52,254 nt of DNA from Rhodospirillaceae bacterium (GTDB taxonomy: Bacteria; Pseudomonadota; Alphaproteobacteria; UBA8366). The DNA lies in NCBI GenBank assembly GCA_002724395.1, contig PBOR01000029.1:24834-77087 (forward strand), in the 5' to 3' direction. The notes beneath the pieces were generated by a model. The model was not told the DNA's origin. It ran no database searches and was given only the letters and a program-made list of their open reading frames with translations. Positions 26,101-32,303 of the stretch are shown here, one piece after another. The translations under genes were made by a program, and so were the position numbers. Each line of letters starts with the position of its first letter. The stretch's first letter is position 1.

Positions 26101-26907
26101 GCGGCACAGGTTCGTGAGGATGTGGCCAAGCTCGTATCGAGTGGCGAGACACAGAAAAATGCAGTCCAGAAGGCAGCCTACCGCGTCTTTGGCTCCAAAC
26201 CCGGTGCATATGGTGCGGGCCTGCAAGCACTTATTGACGAGAGCGGCTGGCAGGATTCTCGCGATTTGGCGCGCGCCTATATCGCGTGGGGCGGTTATGC
26301 CTATGGTGGCGGCGCCGAAGGAGCGGCAGAACATACAGTTTTTGAAAACCGTGTCGGTGCGGTCCAGGCTGTATTGCACAATCAAGATAATCGTGAGCAC
26401 GATCTTCTTGATTCCGATGATTACTATCAATTCGAAGGAGGTATGAGTGCTGCCGTCGAGCATCTGTCAGGCACGCGCCCAGTTACCTACCATAATGATC
26501 ATTCGCGCCCCGAACGGCCGAAAATCTATCGGCTTGAAGAAGAGATTGCCCGTGTTGTGAGGGCCCGTGCTGCCAATCCCAAATGGATTTCCGGCGTGAT
26601 GCGCCATGGTTATAAAGGCGGGTTCGAAATTGTGGCGACCGTTGATTATTTGTTTGCATTCTCTGCCACGACCGGTGCGGTGTCGGATCGCCATTTTGAC
26701 CTTGTTTATGACGCCTATCTTGAAGATGAGGAGGTATTAACATTCTTAATTGAAAAAAACCCAGCGGCATTGAGAGAAATGGCGGGTAAATTTATGGAGG
26801 CTCTTGATAGAGGCTTATGGCAACCGAAGTTGAATTCGGCCCCTGCTAAGCTGGCGGCGCTTTCAGCTAATATTGGGGAGGGTATTGATGACAAAGCAAC
26901 TGACTGA
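23155..26907 (+). CDS. cobN: Cobaltochelatase large subunit CobN
   Basis: This 1250-aa protein has the length and motifs of CobN, the large subunit of the ATP-dependent aerobic cobaltochelatase that inserts Co(II) into hydrogenobyrinic acid a,c-diamide. Recognisable blocks include VVHFGKHGNLEWLPGKA, the GFVAPGPSGGPTRGRPDVLPTG segment (read in two parts), DTRTIPTPAAW, VWGTSNMRTGGDDIAQAL and AYIAWGGYAYGGGAEG. The chelatase also needs CobS and CobT; neither is in this window, so they must lie elsewhere. It starts on the last base of cobW and overlaps cobO by 20 bp, so the operon is tightly coupled. Confidence 0.97.
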   Translation: MHLLNAQPGAIADGSEAVDLGQSPGRVVFLSAADTELSAIAQARAKMVDDFLTIRLANLMQLSHNMSVDLYCEQIIAKAELVIVRLLGGVSYWPYGVEQIVDTCKRYNVSLALLPGDDQPDDDLMSRSTVAPDSCHRFWQYCVHGGRQNAQAFLKFAASLVGGTYDWLEPKPLLRAGLYWPGVSMPSLDVIQSGWPADVSVVPVVFYRAHLQVGNLAAIDCLIEALEAAELAPLPIYISSLKEPYSENFLATLFEKAPPSVILNTTGFAVSSPNAGHKLSAYDNCDCPVFQVILAGNSLEAWRDGMHGLSPRDIAMNVALPEVDGRIITRAISFKGEKKFDPDTELSVVAYEAVPDRAQFVAKLAANWCRLTRTPAETRRIAVVLANYPNRDGRLGNGVGLDTPASVARFLNDMSVAGYEVVKAPFDGDALVARLSAGPTNQTVKGRCVEETLALSDYWEVFNQLPKKAREKILDRWGPPTEDPFFLELDSAFAMPAFRCGNVIIGLQPARGYNIDPQASYHDPDLPPPHGYLAFYIWLREIVDVHAVVHFGKHGNLEWLPGKAIALSEDCLPDAVFGPLPHLYPFIVNDPGEGSQAKRRAQAVIVDHLTPPLTRAETYGPLAELEQLVDEYFEASSVDPRRCKVLGEAILDKTIDAGLAEECGIIPGEDANGSLSKLDGYLCELKELQIRDGLHIFGVSPEGRQLTDLLVALARLPRGEGMSLHRALAADLGMIDFDPLDCDMAMEWIAPMPDWFSGKGDWRSMGDAVEGLELLAADLVSGARAPREGWALTKKVLEEIEVLLRPAVLASGRAEIQGLLHGLAGGFVAPGPSGGPTRGRPDVLPTGRNFYSVDTRTIPTPAAWTLGWKSASLLVERYAQEHGEWPKRMVLSVWGTSNMRTGGDDIAQALALMGVQPVWEAASRRVTGFEVMPVAALDRPRVDITLRVSGFFRDAFPAQIDLFDSAVRAVAALDEEVTDNPLAAQVREDVAKLVSSGETQKNAVQKAAYRVFGSKPGAYGAGLQALIDESGWQDSRDLARAYIAWGGYAYGGGAEGAAEHTVFENRVGAVQAVLHNQDNREHDLLDSDDYYQFEGGMSAAVEHLSGTRPVTYHNDHSRPERPKIYRLEEEIARVVRARAANPKWISGVMRHGYKGGFEIVATVDYLFAFSATTGAVSDRHFDLVYDAYLEDEEVLTFLIEKNPAALREMAGKFMEALDRGLWQPKLNSAPAKLAALSANIGEGIDDKATD

Positions 26908-27526
26908 CGAAGACAAAAATATCCGGGCTAATGAAAAGGCAAAAAAGCGCAAGGCTGCACGGGATAAAATGCTTTCAAATAAGACGGTCGAGAAGGGATT
27001 ACTTATCGTCCATACGGGCAAGGGAAAAGGAAAATCCACGGCGGCCTTTGGCCTTGTCACACGTGCGATTGGTAACGGTATGAGGGTGGGCGTCGTTCAA
27101 TTCGTAAAAGGCAAATGGGAAACCGGCGAGCGCCATGTGTTAGAGAAATTTCCAAAGCAAGTGAAAATACGCACCATGGGCGAAGGCTTTACGTGGGACA
27201 CACAGGATCGCGCGCGCGATATTACTGCCGCCGAAGCCGCATGGGCGGCATCGAAAAAGATGATTGAGGCATCACGTGGCGCAGACCCGAAATATGACAT
27301 GGTACTTCTCGACGAACTTAATATCGTATTGCGCTATGACTATTTGGAATTGGCGGAGATAGTTGATTTTTTCAAAAAAAGGCCAGAGAAGCTCCACATC
27401 ATTGTGACCGGCAGAAATGCGAAATCGGAGCTAATCGAGATCGCGGATTTGGTCACCGAGATGACCCAGATCAAGCATCCATTTCGCGAGCAAAATGTAA
27501 AGGCGCAAAAGGGGATCGAATTTTGA
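26888..27526 (+). CDS. cobO: Cob(I)yrinic acid a,c-diamide adenosyltransferase
   Basis: This protein of about 212 residues transfers the adenosyl group of ATP to reduced corrinoid. The family P-loop TGKGKGKSTAAFGL, the strand VGVVQFVKGKW, LDELNIVLRYDYL and VTGRNAKSELIEIADLVTEM all match CobO/CobA. The ATG at 26888 has GGGGAGGG just upstream and lies inside the end of cobN; a longer frame from a TTG at 26873 is less likely. The N-terminal segment (DEDKNIRANEKAKKRKAARDK) is very charged, as in alphaproteobacterial CobO. The stop overlaps the TTG start of cobQ. Confidence 0.95.
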   Translation: MTKQLTDEDKNIRANEKAKKRKAARDKMLSNKTVEKGLLIVHTGKGKGKSTAAFGLVTRAIGNGMRVGVVQFVKGKWETGERHVLEKFPKQVKIRTMGEGFTWDTQDRARDITAAEAAWAASKKMIEASRGADPKYDMVLLDELNIVLRYDYLELAEIVDFFKKRPEKLHIIVTGRNAKSELIEIADLVTEMTQIKHPFREQNVKAQKGIEF

Positions 27527-29034
27527 GCCCACCAGCACTCATGGTTCAAGGAACCGGGTCGGAGGTTGGTAAATCATTACTCGCTGCAGGGCTTTGTCGC
27601 GTATTTCGGAATCGGCACCTCAATGTCCGGCCGTTTAAGCCACAAAACATGTCCAACAATGCGGCTGTGACGGCCGACGGTGGTGAAATTGGTCGGGCAC
27701 AGGCGCTGCAAGCGAGAGCCTGTGGCGTCGAAACATCGGTTCATATGAACCCGGTATTGCTGAAGCCACAGTCGGAGAAAGGCGCGCAGCTGATTGTCCA
27801 AGGTCAGCGTGTCGGCAATACGGACGCGCGAGCCTTTACGGAAATTAAGCACAGCCTGCTTGGCAAGGTCGTAGAGAGTTTTGAGATTATAGGTGCTGAT
27901 GCGGAACTCGTGATTGTTGAAGGGGCGGGCAGTCCTGCGGAGATAAATTTACGAGCTGGTGATATTGCTAATATGGGCTTTGCGCTTGCCCAAGATGTAC
28001 CGGTTGTCCTTGTTGCAGATATTGAGCGTGGTGGAGTGATCGCCAACCTAATAGGCACCTATGAATTATTAGATGAAAATGAACGCAAACAGGTTGCTGG
28101 CTATATAATCAATAAATTTAGGGGAGATAGCTCTCTGTTTGACGATGGAGTTGCTGAAATAACTCAGCGGACGGGTTGGTCTTGTCTTGGTATTTTGCCT
28201 TATCTCGCCACAGTTAATCGGTTGCCCGCGGAAGATGCCGTTCGATTGCAGGAAAATGCCTTCAATCCCGGAAATGGCCGCATAAAAATCGCTGTGCCTA
28301 TTTTATCGCGGATAGCGAATTTCGATGATTTGGACCCTCTCATTGCAGAGCCGGACGTTGAGGTTGAATTTGTAAAGGCCGGTTTTCCATTGCCCGGTGA
28401 TGCAGATTTTATCATTTTACCGGGATCAAAATCGACTAGAGCAGATCTTGATATGATCCGTGAACAAGAGTGGAATATCGATATAGCCGCTCATGTGCGC
28501 CGTGGTGGCTGGGTGCTTGGTCTCTGTGGTGGATATCAAATGCTTGGGCGTACTATTTCAGACCCGAATGGCGTTGAAGGGCCGGCTGGCACAAGCGAGG
28601 GGCTTGGGTATCTTGATATACAAACAATATTAGAGCCACAGAAAACTCATTTGCGTGTTAAGGGGACTGCGATTGATGGAGGGGCTGCCATAGAGGGGTA
28701 TGAGATCCATATGGGTCGAACTCGCGGTCCCGATACGACACGCCCAATGCTTGAGGTTGAGAAGCAACCCGCCGGGGCAGTTTCAGCTGACGGCAAAGTT
28801 ATGGGCTGCTATATTCATGGGCTGTTTAATGCGGATGAGTTCCGTATGCAATTTCTAGAGAAACTTTCAGGACGCAAATGCAACGGTGTTGCGTTTGAGC
28901 GAATGGTTGATGAAACACTGGATGAATTAGCGCGTCATCTAGAGGCGCACTTGGAAATCGACCGTTTGTGGCAGCTTATGGATGATTGGGCGATCTGGGG
29001 TCAGAGAAATAATAGTAATGGGAGGAATTCTTGA
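27523..29034 (+). CDS. cobQ: Cobyric acid synthase
   Basis: This 503-aa glutamine-dependent amidotransferase converts adenosylcobyrinic acid a,c-diamide to adenosylcobyric acid. The N-terminal ATPase-like domain begins LMVQGTGSEVGKSLLAAGL and contains RPFKPQNMSNNAAVT; the C-terminal GATase has the nucleophile Cys335 in LGLCGGYQMLG and the His in CYIHGLF. It starts with TTG at 27523, overlapping the cobO stop; GGGGA at 27511-27515 sits 7 nt upstream and the family normally has about five residues before the LMVQGT strand, so TTG is preferred to the ATG at 27541. It is the last assignable cobalamin gene of the operon. Confidence 0.96.
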   Translation: MSPPALMVQGTGSEVGKSLLAAGLCRVFRNRHLNVRPFKPQNMSNNAAVTADGGEIGRAQALQARACGVETSVHMNPVLLKPQSEKGAQLIVQGQRVGNTDARAFTEIKHSLLGKVVESFEIIGADAELVIVEGAGSPAEINLRAGDIANMGFALAQDVPVVLVADIERGGVIANLIGTYELLDENERKQVAGYIINKFRGDSSLFDDGVAEITQRTGWSCLGILPYLATVNRLPAEDAVRLQENAFNPGNGRIKIAVPILSRIANFDDLDPLIAEPDVEVEFVKAGFPLPGDADFIILPGSKSTRADLDMIREQEWNIDIAAHVRRGGWVLGLCGGYQMLGRTISDPNGVEGPAGTSEGLGYLDIQTILEPQKTHLRVKGTAIDGGAAIEGYEIHMGRTRGPDTTRPMLEVEKQPAGAVSADGKVMGCYIHGLFNADEFRMQFLEKLSGRKCNGVAFERMVDETLDELARHLEAHLEIDRLWQLMDDWAIWGQRNNSNGRNS

Positions 29035-29870
29035 TGACGACTATCGCGGAATTGGTGTCAGAGCGCTATGGCGAGCAAGTGAATTATGGTCAGGGCATCG
29101 CGGCGGAAGGCACGATAAAGCAAATACTAACGCGAGGGTCCCAGCGACATTTTACCGACAAGCCCGTGCTGGATGATCTGCTGAAAACGTTGCTGGCATG
29201 TGCCCAGTCGGCCCCGACCAAGTCTGATTTGCAGCAATACTCGATCATTGTCGTACGCGACGCCGAAAAGCTTGAAGCATTAGGGGCGATGAATAGCGGT
29301 ATGGATTGGCCGACTAAAGCGCCGGTCTTTATGGCGTTTTGCGCGGATATGCGGCGCATTCAGAAATTGGCCCCTATTCGCGGGCACGATCATCAAAATA
29401 ATAATCTCGATACATTTATGAACGGGGTGATCGATGCGTCGTTGGCAATGCTAAGCTTTATGTATGCAGCGGAAGGCACTGGTCTGGGCTGTTGTCCGAT
29501 TAGTCAGATCCGCAATCAAATGGATAGGGCTTGTGAGATTATGGAATTGCCGGCAGGTGTATTTCCCATTGCTGGTTTTGCAGTCGGGTGGCCTGAATAT
29601 GAAACGCCGCGGGTGTCCATGCGTCTGCCGCAGGACGTGGTGGTTCATTATGACCGCTATGATGATGACAAGCTCGAAGAGCGCGCGGAAGAGTACAGTG
29701 CGCGCCGCCATGAAACATCACCTATAGGACCGGGTAAGCAACGTCATACAGATAAATATGGTGTGCTTGAGTTCTGCCCATGGACGGAGAATGTCGTTCG
29801 TCAGCTCTCTTTACCGGAGCGGCCAGGCTTTGCGGCGTTTTTAAAGAAACATGGTTATGATCTCGTTTAA
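29034..29870 (+). CDS. Nitroreductase-family flavin oxidoreductase
   Basis: This protein of about 278 residues has the nitroreductase fold: ILTRGSQRHFTDKPV for the N-terminal FMN-binding Arg region, AQSAPTKSDLQQYSIIVV resembling the NfsA-type SAPTSSN-LQ motif, and a central MYAAEGTGLGCCPISQIRNQ. The C-terminus beyond residue about 200 is a charged extension. Such enzymes use NAD(P)H to reduce nitro, quinone or enone groups. The ATG overlaps the cobQ stop (TGATG) and has GGGAGGAA upstream, so it is co-transcribed with the B12 operon. BluB (DMB synthase), another nitroreductase-fold enzyme, would be attractive by context but its signatures are not seen. A function in the following catabolic genes is equally possible. 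Confidence 0.78.
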   Translation: MTTIAELVSERYGEQVNYGQGIAAEGTIKQILTRGSQRHFTDKPVLDDLLKTLLACAQSAPTKSDLQQYSIIVVRDAEKLEALGAMNSGMDWPTKAPVFMAFCADMRRIQKLAPIRGHDHQNNNLDTFMNGVIDASLAMLSFMYAAEGTGLGCCPISQIRNQMDRACEIMELPAGVFPIAGFAVGWPEYETPRVSMRLPQDVVVHYDRYDDDKLEERAEEYSARRHETSPIGPGKQRHTDKYGVLEFCPWTENVVRQLSLPERPGFAAFLKKHGYDLV

Positions 29871-29879
29871 GGGGAAATG

Positions 29880-30644
29880 ATGCCGGATAAAACTCAAGGA
29901 CGACTTGCGGGCAAGGTGGCAATGATCACCGGGGCTGCGAATAATATCGCTCGTGAGGCAGCTGTAATGATGGCGGAAGAAGGTGCGGATCTGGCTATTT
30001 GCACGCTGCAAAGCGAAGAAGGTCTTACGGAAACGGCCCGGTTGGTCGAAGCAGAAGGCGGACGGTGCTTTCACCGCCTGATGGATGTGCGCAAAGAAGA
30101 TCAAGTGCGCGGGTTTGTGGCCGATGCAGGTGCGGAACTGGGACGGCTCGATATTCTTGTGAATAGTGCGGCGGTCCGGCGGCACTATCCCTTTGCCGAA
30201 ATGACATTAGAGCGGTGGCGCGATGCGCATCAGGTGATTTTGGAGGGCTCATTTCTGTGTGCCCATGCTGCCGTGCCGCACATGATACAAGCGGGCGGCG
30301 GGGCCATCGTCAATATGGGCGGTATTTCGGCACATCAGGGTCATATTGAGCGGTGTCAGGTAACCGCGGCGAAGGCGGGTCTTGTCGGCTTCACCAAGGG
30401 GTTGGCGGTGGAATTGGCAAGTCATCAAATACGCGTCAATTGCGTAGTGCCAGGCACTATTAATACGGAAAAGGGAACGTCGCGGGATAAGCGTATTCCC
30501 CACCCAAGCGGCGGTAAACCCATCTGGGGTCGTGAAGGCCGTGCGGAAGAACCAGCGAGCATGATCCGGTATTTGTGTTTGCCCGAAGCCTCCTACGTGA
30601 CAGGCCAAACAATCCATGTAAATGGTGGCTATTATTTGCCATAG
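29880..30644 (+). CDS. SDR-family protein lacking the catalytic tyrosine
   Basis: This protein of about 254 residues is a short-chain dehydrogenase homologue, with VAMITGAANNIA at the cofactor-binding turn, DILVNSAA in place of the NNAG motif, IVNMGGIS supplying the Ser (150), RVNCVVPGTINTE, and YVTGQTIHVNGGYY at the C-terminus. The canonical YxxxK is VTAAK (Val161, Lys165): the catalytic Tyr is missing. The glycine-rich turn and NNAG are also altered. The gene is intact. It may be non-catalytic, use another residue, or act only as an NAD(P)-binding partner. GGGG lies 5-6 nt before the second of two adjacent ATGs, hence the start at 29880. It follows the nitroreductase by a few bases. Confidence 0.82.
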   Translation: MPDKTQGRLAGKVAMITGAANNIAREAAVMMAEEGADLAICTLQSEEGLTETARLVEAEGGRCFHRLMDVRKEDQVRGFVADAGAELGRLDILVNSAAVRRHYPFAEMTLERWRDAHQVILEGSFLCAHAAVPHMIQAGGGAIVNMGGISAHQGHIERCQVTAAKAGLVGFTKGLAVELASHQIRVNCVVPGTINTEKGTSRDKRIPHPSGGKPIWGREGRAEEPASMIRYLCLPEASYVTGQTIHVNGGYYLP

Positions 30645-30668
30645 ACTCTGCTTCAAAGCATCGGTTGA

Positions 30669-30695
30669 CGGATAATGTGGCACATGCATTATCCG
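30669..30695. promoter_or_regulatory. Inverted repeat between SDR and carboxyltransferase genes
   Basis: CGGATAATG (30669-30677) and CATTATCCG (30687-30695) are perfect 9-bp inverted repeats with a 9-nt spacer, in the 100-bp gap before the carboxyltransferase gene. It may be an operator or an RNA hairpin; no T-run follows, so an intrinsic terminator is unlikely. Confidence 0.4.
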
Positions 30696-30744
30696 GCCTT
30701 CGGCGAATGGCTCGGTGATAGAGGGAATAATATTGGGGGAACCG

Positions 30745-32295
30745 ATGAGCGATAAAGAGAAAAGTCTCGATGAGTTGAGTAAGGACCTCGACGTTCGGCG
30801 TGCGAAGGCGCTTGGCATGGGTGGCCCAGAAAAATTGGAGAAGCGCAAGAAGCGTGGTGTGATGAATGCCCGTGAGCGCATGGATTACCTGCTTGATGAT
30901 GGGTCTTTTATTGAAACCGGTTTGCTGGGCCAATCTAGCGTCTATGCGGCGGATAAAGAGCGTACGCCTGCGGATGGCAAGATATGCGGTTTTGGTAAGA
31001 TCGAAGGTCGAGATATCTCAGTCAGCGTTAATGACTTCACGGTAAAGGGGTCTTCTACTAGTGCCACAAACTCGAAGAAAGTCGGTCATATTCGGAAATA
31101 TGGTTCTGACCGTGGTATGCCCGTTGTCTTCGTGGGTGAATCCACCGGAGCGCGCTTGCCAGATGCTATGGGCTCTAAAGGAATGGGCGCATTACTCGGT
31201 AACGACATCACGCAGTTTCAGCGTATGCGCGATACGCCTTGGTGTGCAGCGGCCCTTGGCTTTTCTTTTGGTTCATCTTGTTGGCTTGCTTGTTGTTCGG
31301 ATTTCGCTGTCATGCGGAAGGGCTCTACCATGGCGGTTTCGAGCCCAAGGCTAATTTCGATGGCTATTCATGCTGAAGTGGATTTGGAAGAGCTTGGCGG
31401 TTGGCGATTGCATGCAGATACGACTGGGCTAGTCGACATGGTAGTCGATACGGATGAAGAAGCGCTTGACGCCATTCGTAAGTTCTTGAGCTATATGCCT
31501 GCCCATAATATGGAGGCGCCACCGGACATAGAAGTTTCCAAAGGGTCCGGTAAGGGAATAAAGGATATTGGAAAGATAATCCCGGAGAAGCGCAGCCAAG
31601 TTTACGATGTCCGTAAAGTCATCGATGCGTTGGTAGATAAAGATAGCTGCTTCGAGATGAAGAAGCGTTTTGGCAAAGCCGTGGTGACCACTTTGGCCCG
31701 CCTTGGCGGCAAGGTGGTGGGTGTCATTGCTAATAACCCGCTACACCGCGGCGGGGCGTTGGATACGGATGCTTGTGAGAAATGTGTCGATTTCCAGGTC
31801 ATGTGCGATTCCTTTAATATTCCAATTATCAAACTCGTGGACACGCCGGGCTTTATTATTGGTGTTGAAGCCGAGAGAAAACGTGCGCCGGGCCGAATCA
31901 TGAATTTCATGAACTCCACGTGCCTGCTGACCGTGCCGACACTGACTGTCATCCTGCGGAAAAGTTATGGGCGTGCCTATGTCGCAATGGGTGGCGGTCG
32001 TCACTCGGATGATTTGGTGGCCTGGCCCAGCGCCGAAGTGAGCTTTATGGATCCGAGGTTTGCGACACAAATTGTCCATGGTGTGACAAATGGTGATGAT
32101 GGTTATGACGAGGCTTTGGATCAGATCCAACAGGATATTGAGCCTTGGGATATGGCATCCATCTATGCCGTACAGGATATTATCCAGCCGGAGGAAACCC
32201 GCGACTATCTCATTCGGATGTTGGATGTATATCAATTACGGAAAACAAATGGGGTTGGCGAGCATCTGATGCGGACTTGGCCAACTAGCTACTGA
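30745..32295 (+). CDS. Acyl-CoA carboxylase carboxyltransferase subunit (PccB/MmdA-like)
   Basis: This 516-aa protein matches the two-domain carboxyltransferase family (propionyl-CoA carboxylase beta, methylmalonyl-CoA decarboxylase alpha). It has the N-terminal RERMDYLLDDGSFIE, PVVFVGESTGARLPD, and C-terminal GGKVVGVIANNPLHRGGALD, IIKLVDTPGFIIGVEAE and RKSYGRAYVAMGG. Such subunits move carboxyl groups between biotin and an acyl-CoA. No biotin carboxylase or biotinylated protein is encoded in the window, so the partner is elsewhere or the activity differs. The ATG at 30745 has TTGGGGGAA upstream; a GTG at 30715 is less likely. It is followed 8 bp later by an acyl-CoA synthetase, which suggests the pair acts on the same acyl group. 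Confidence 0.88.
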   Translation: MSDKEKSLDELSKDLDVRRAKALGMGGPEKLEKRKKRGVMNARERMDYLLDDGSFIETGLLGQSSVYAADKERTPADGKICGFGKIEGRDISVSVNDFTVKGSSTSATNSKKVGHIRKYGSDRGMPVVFVGESTGARLPDAMGSKGMGALLGNDITQFQRMRDTPWCAAALGFSFGSSCWLACCSDFAVMRKGSTMAVSSPRLISMAIHAEVDLEELGGWRLHADTTGLVDMVVDTDEEALDAIRKFLSYMPAHNMEAPPDIEVSKGSGKGIKDIGKIIPEKRSQVYDVRKVIDALVDKDSCFEMKKRFGKAVVTTLARLGGKVVGVIANNPLHRGGALDTDACEKCVDFQVMCDSFNIPIIKLVDTPGFIIGVEAERKRAPGRIMNFMNSTCLLTVPTLTVILRKSYGRAYVAMGGGRHSDDLVAWPSAEVSFMDPRFATQIVHGVTNGDDGYDEALDQIQQDIEPWDMASIYAVQDIIQPEETRDYLIRMLDVYQLRKTNGVGEHLMRTWPTSY

Positions 32296-32303
32296 GTGGA
32301 ATC

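Noticed and set aside
25882-26463. 193-codon minus-strand open frame inside cobN
   Set aside because: It is the antisense shadow of a well-conserved cobN region; composition and lack of family signature argue against coding.
29034-29870. Nitroreductase-fold protein as BluB (DMB synthase)
   Set aside because: The place after cobQ is tempting, but the sequence resembles NfsA-type nitroreductases and BluB-specific signatures were not found.
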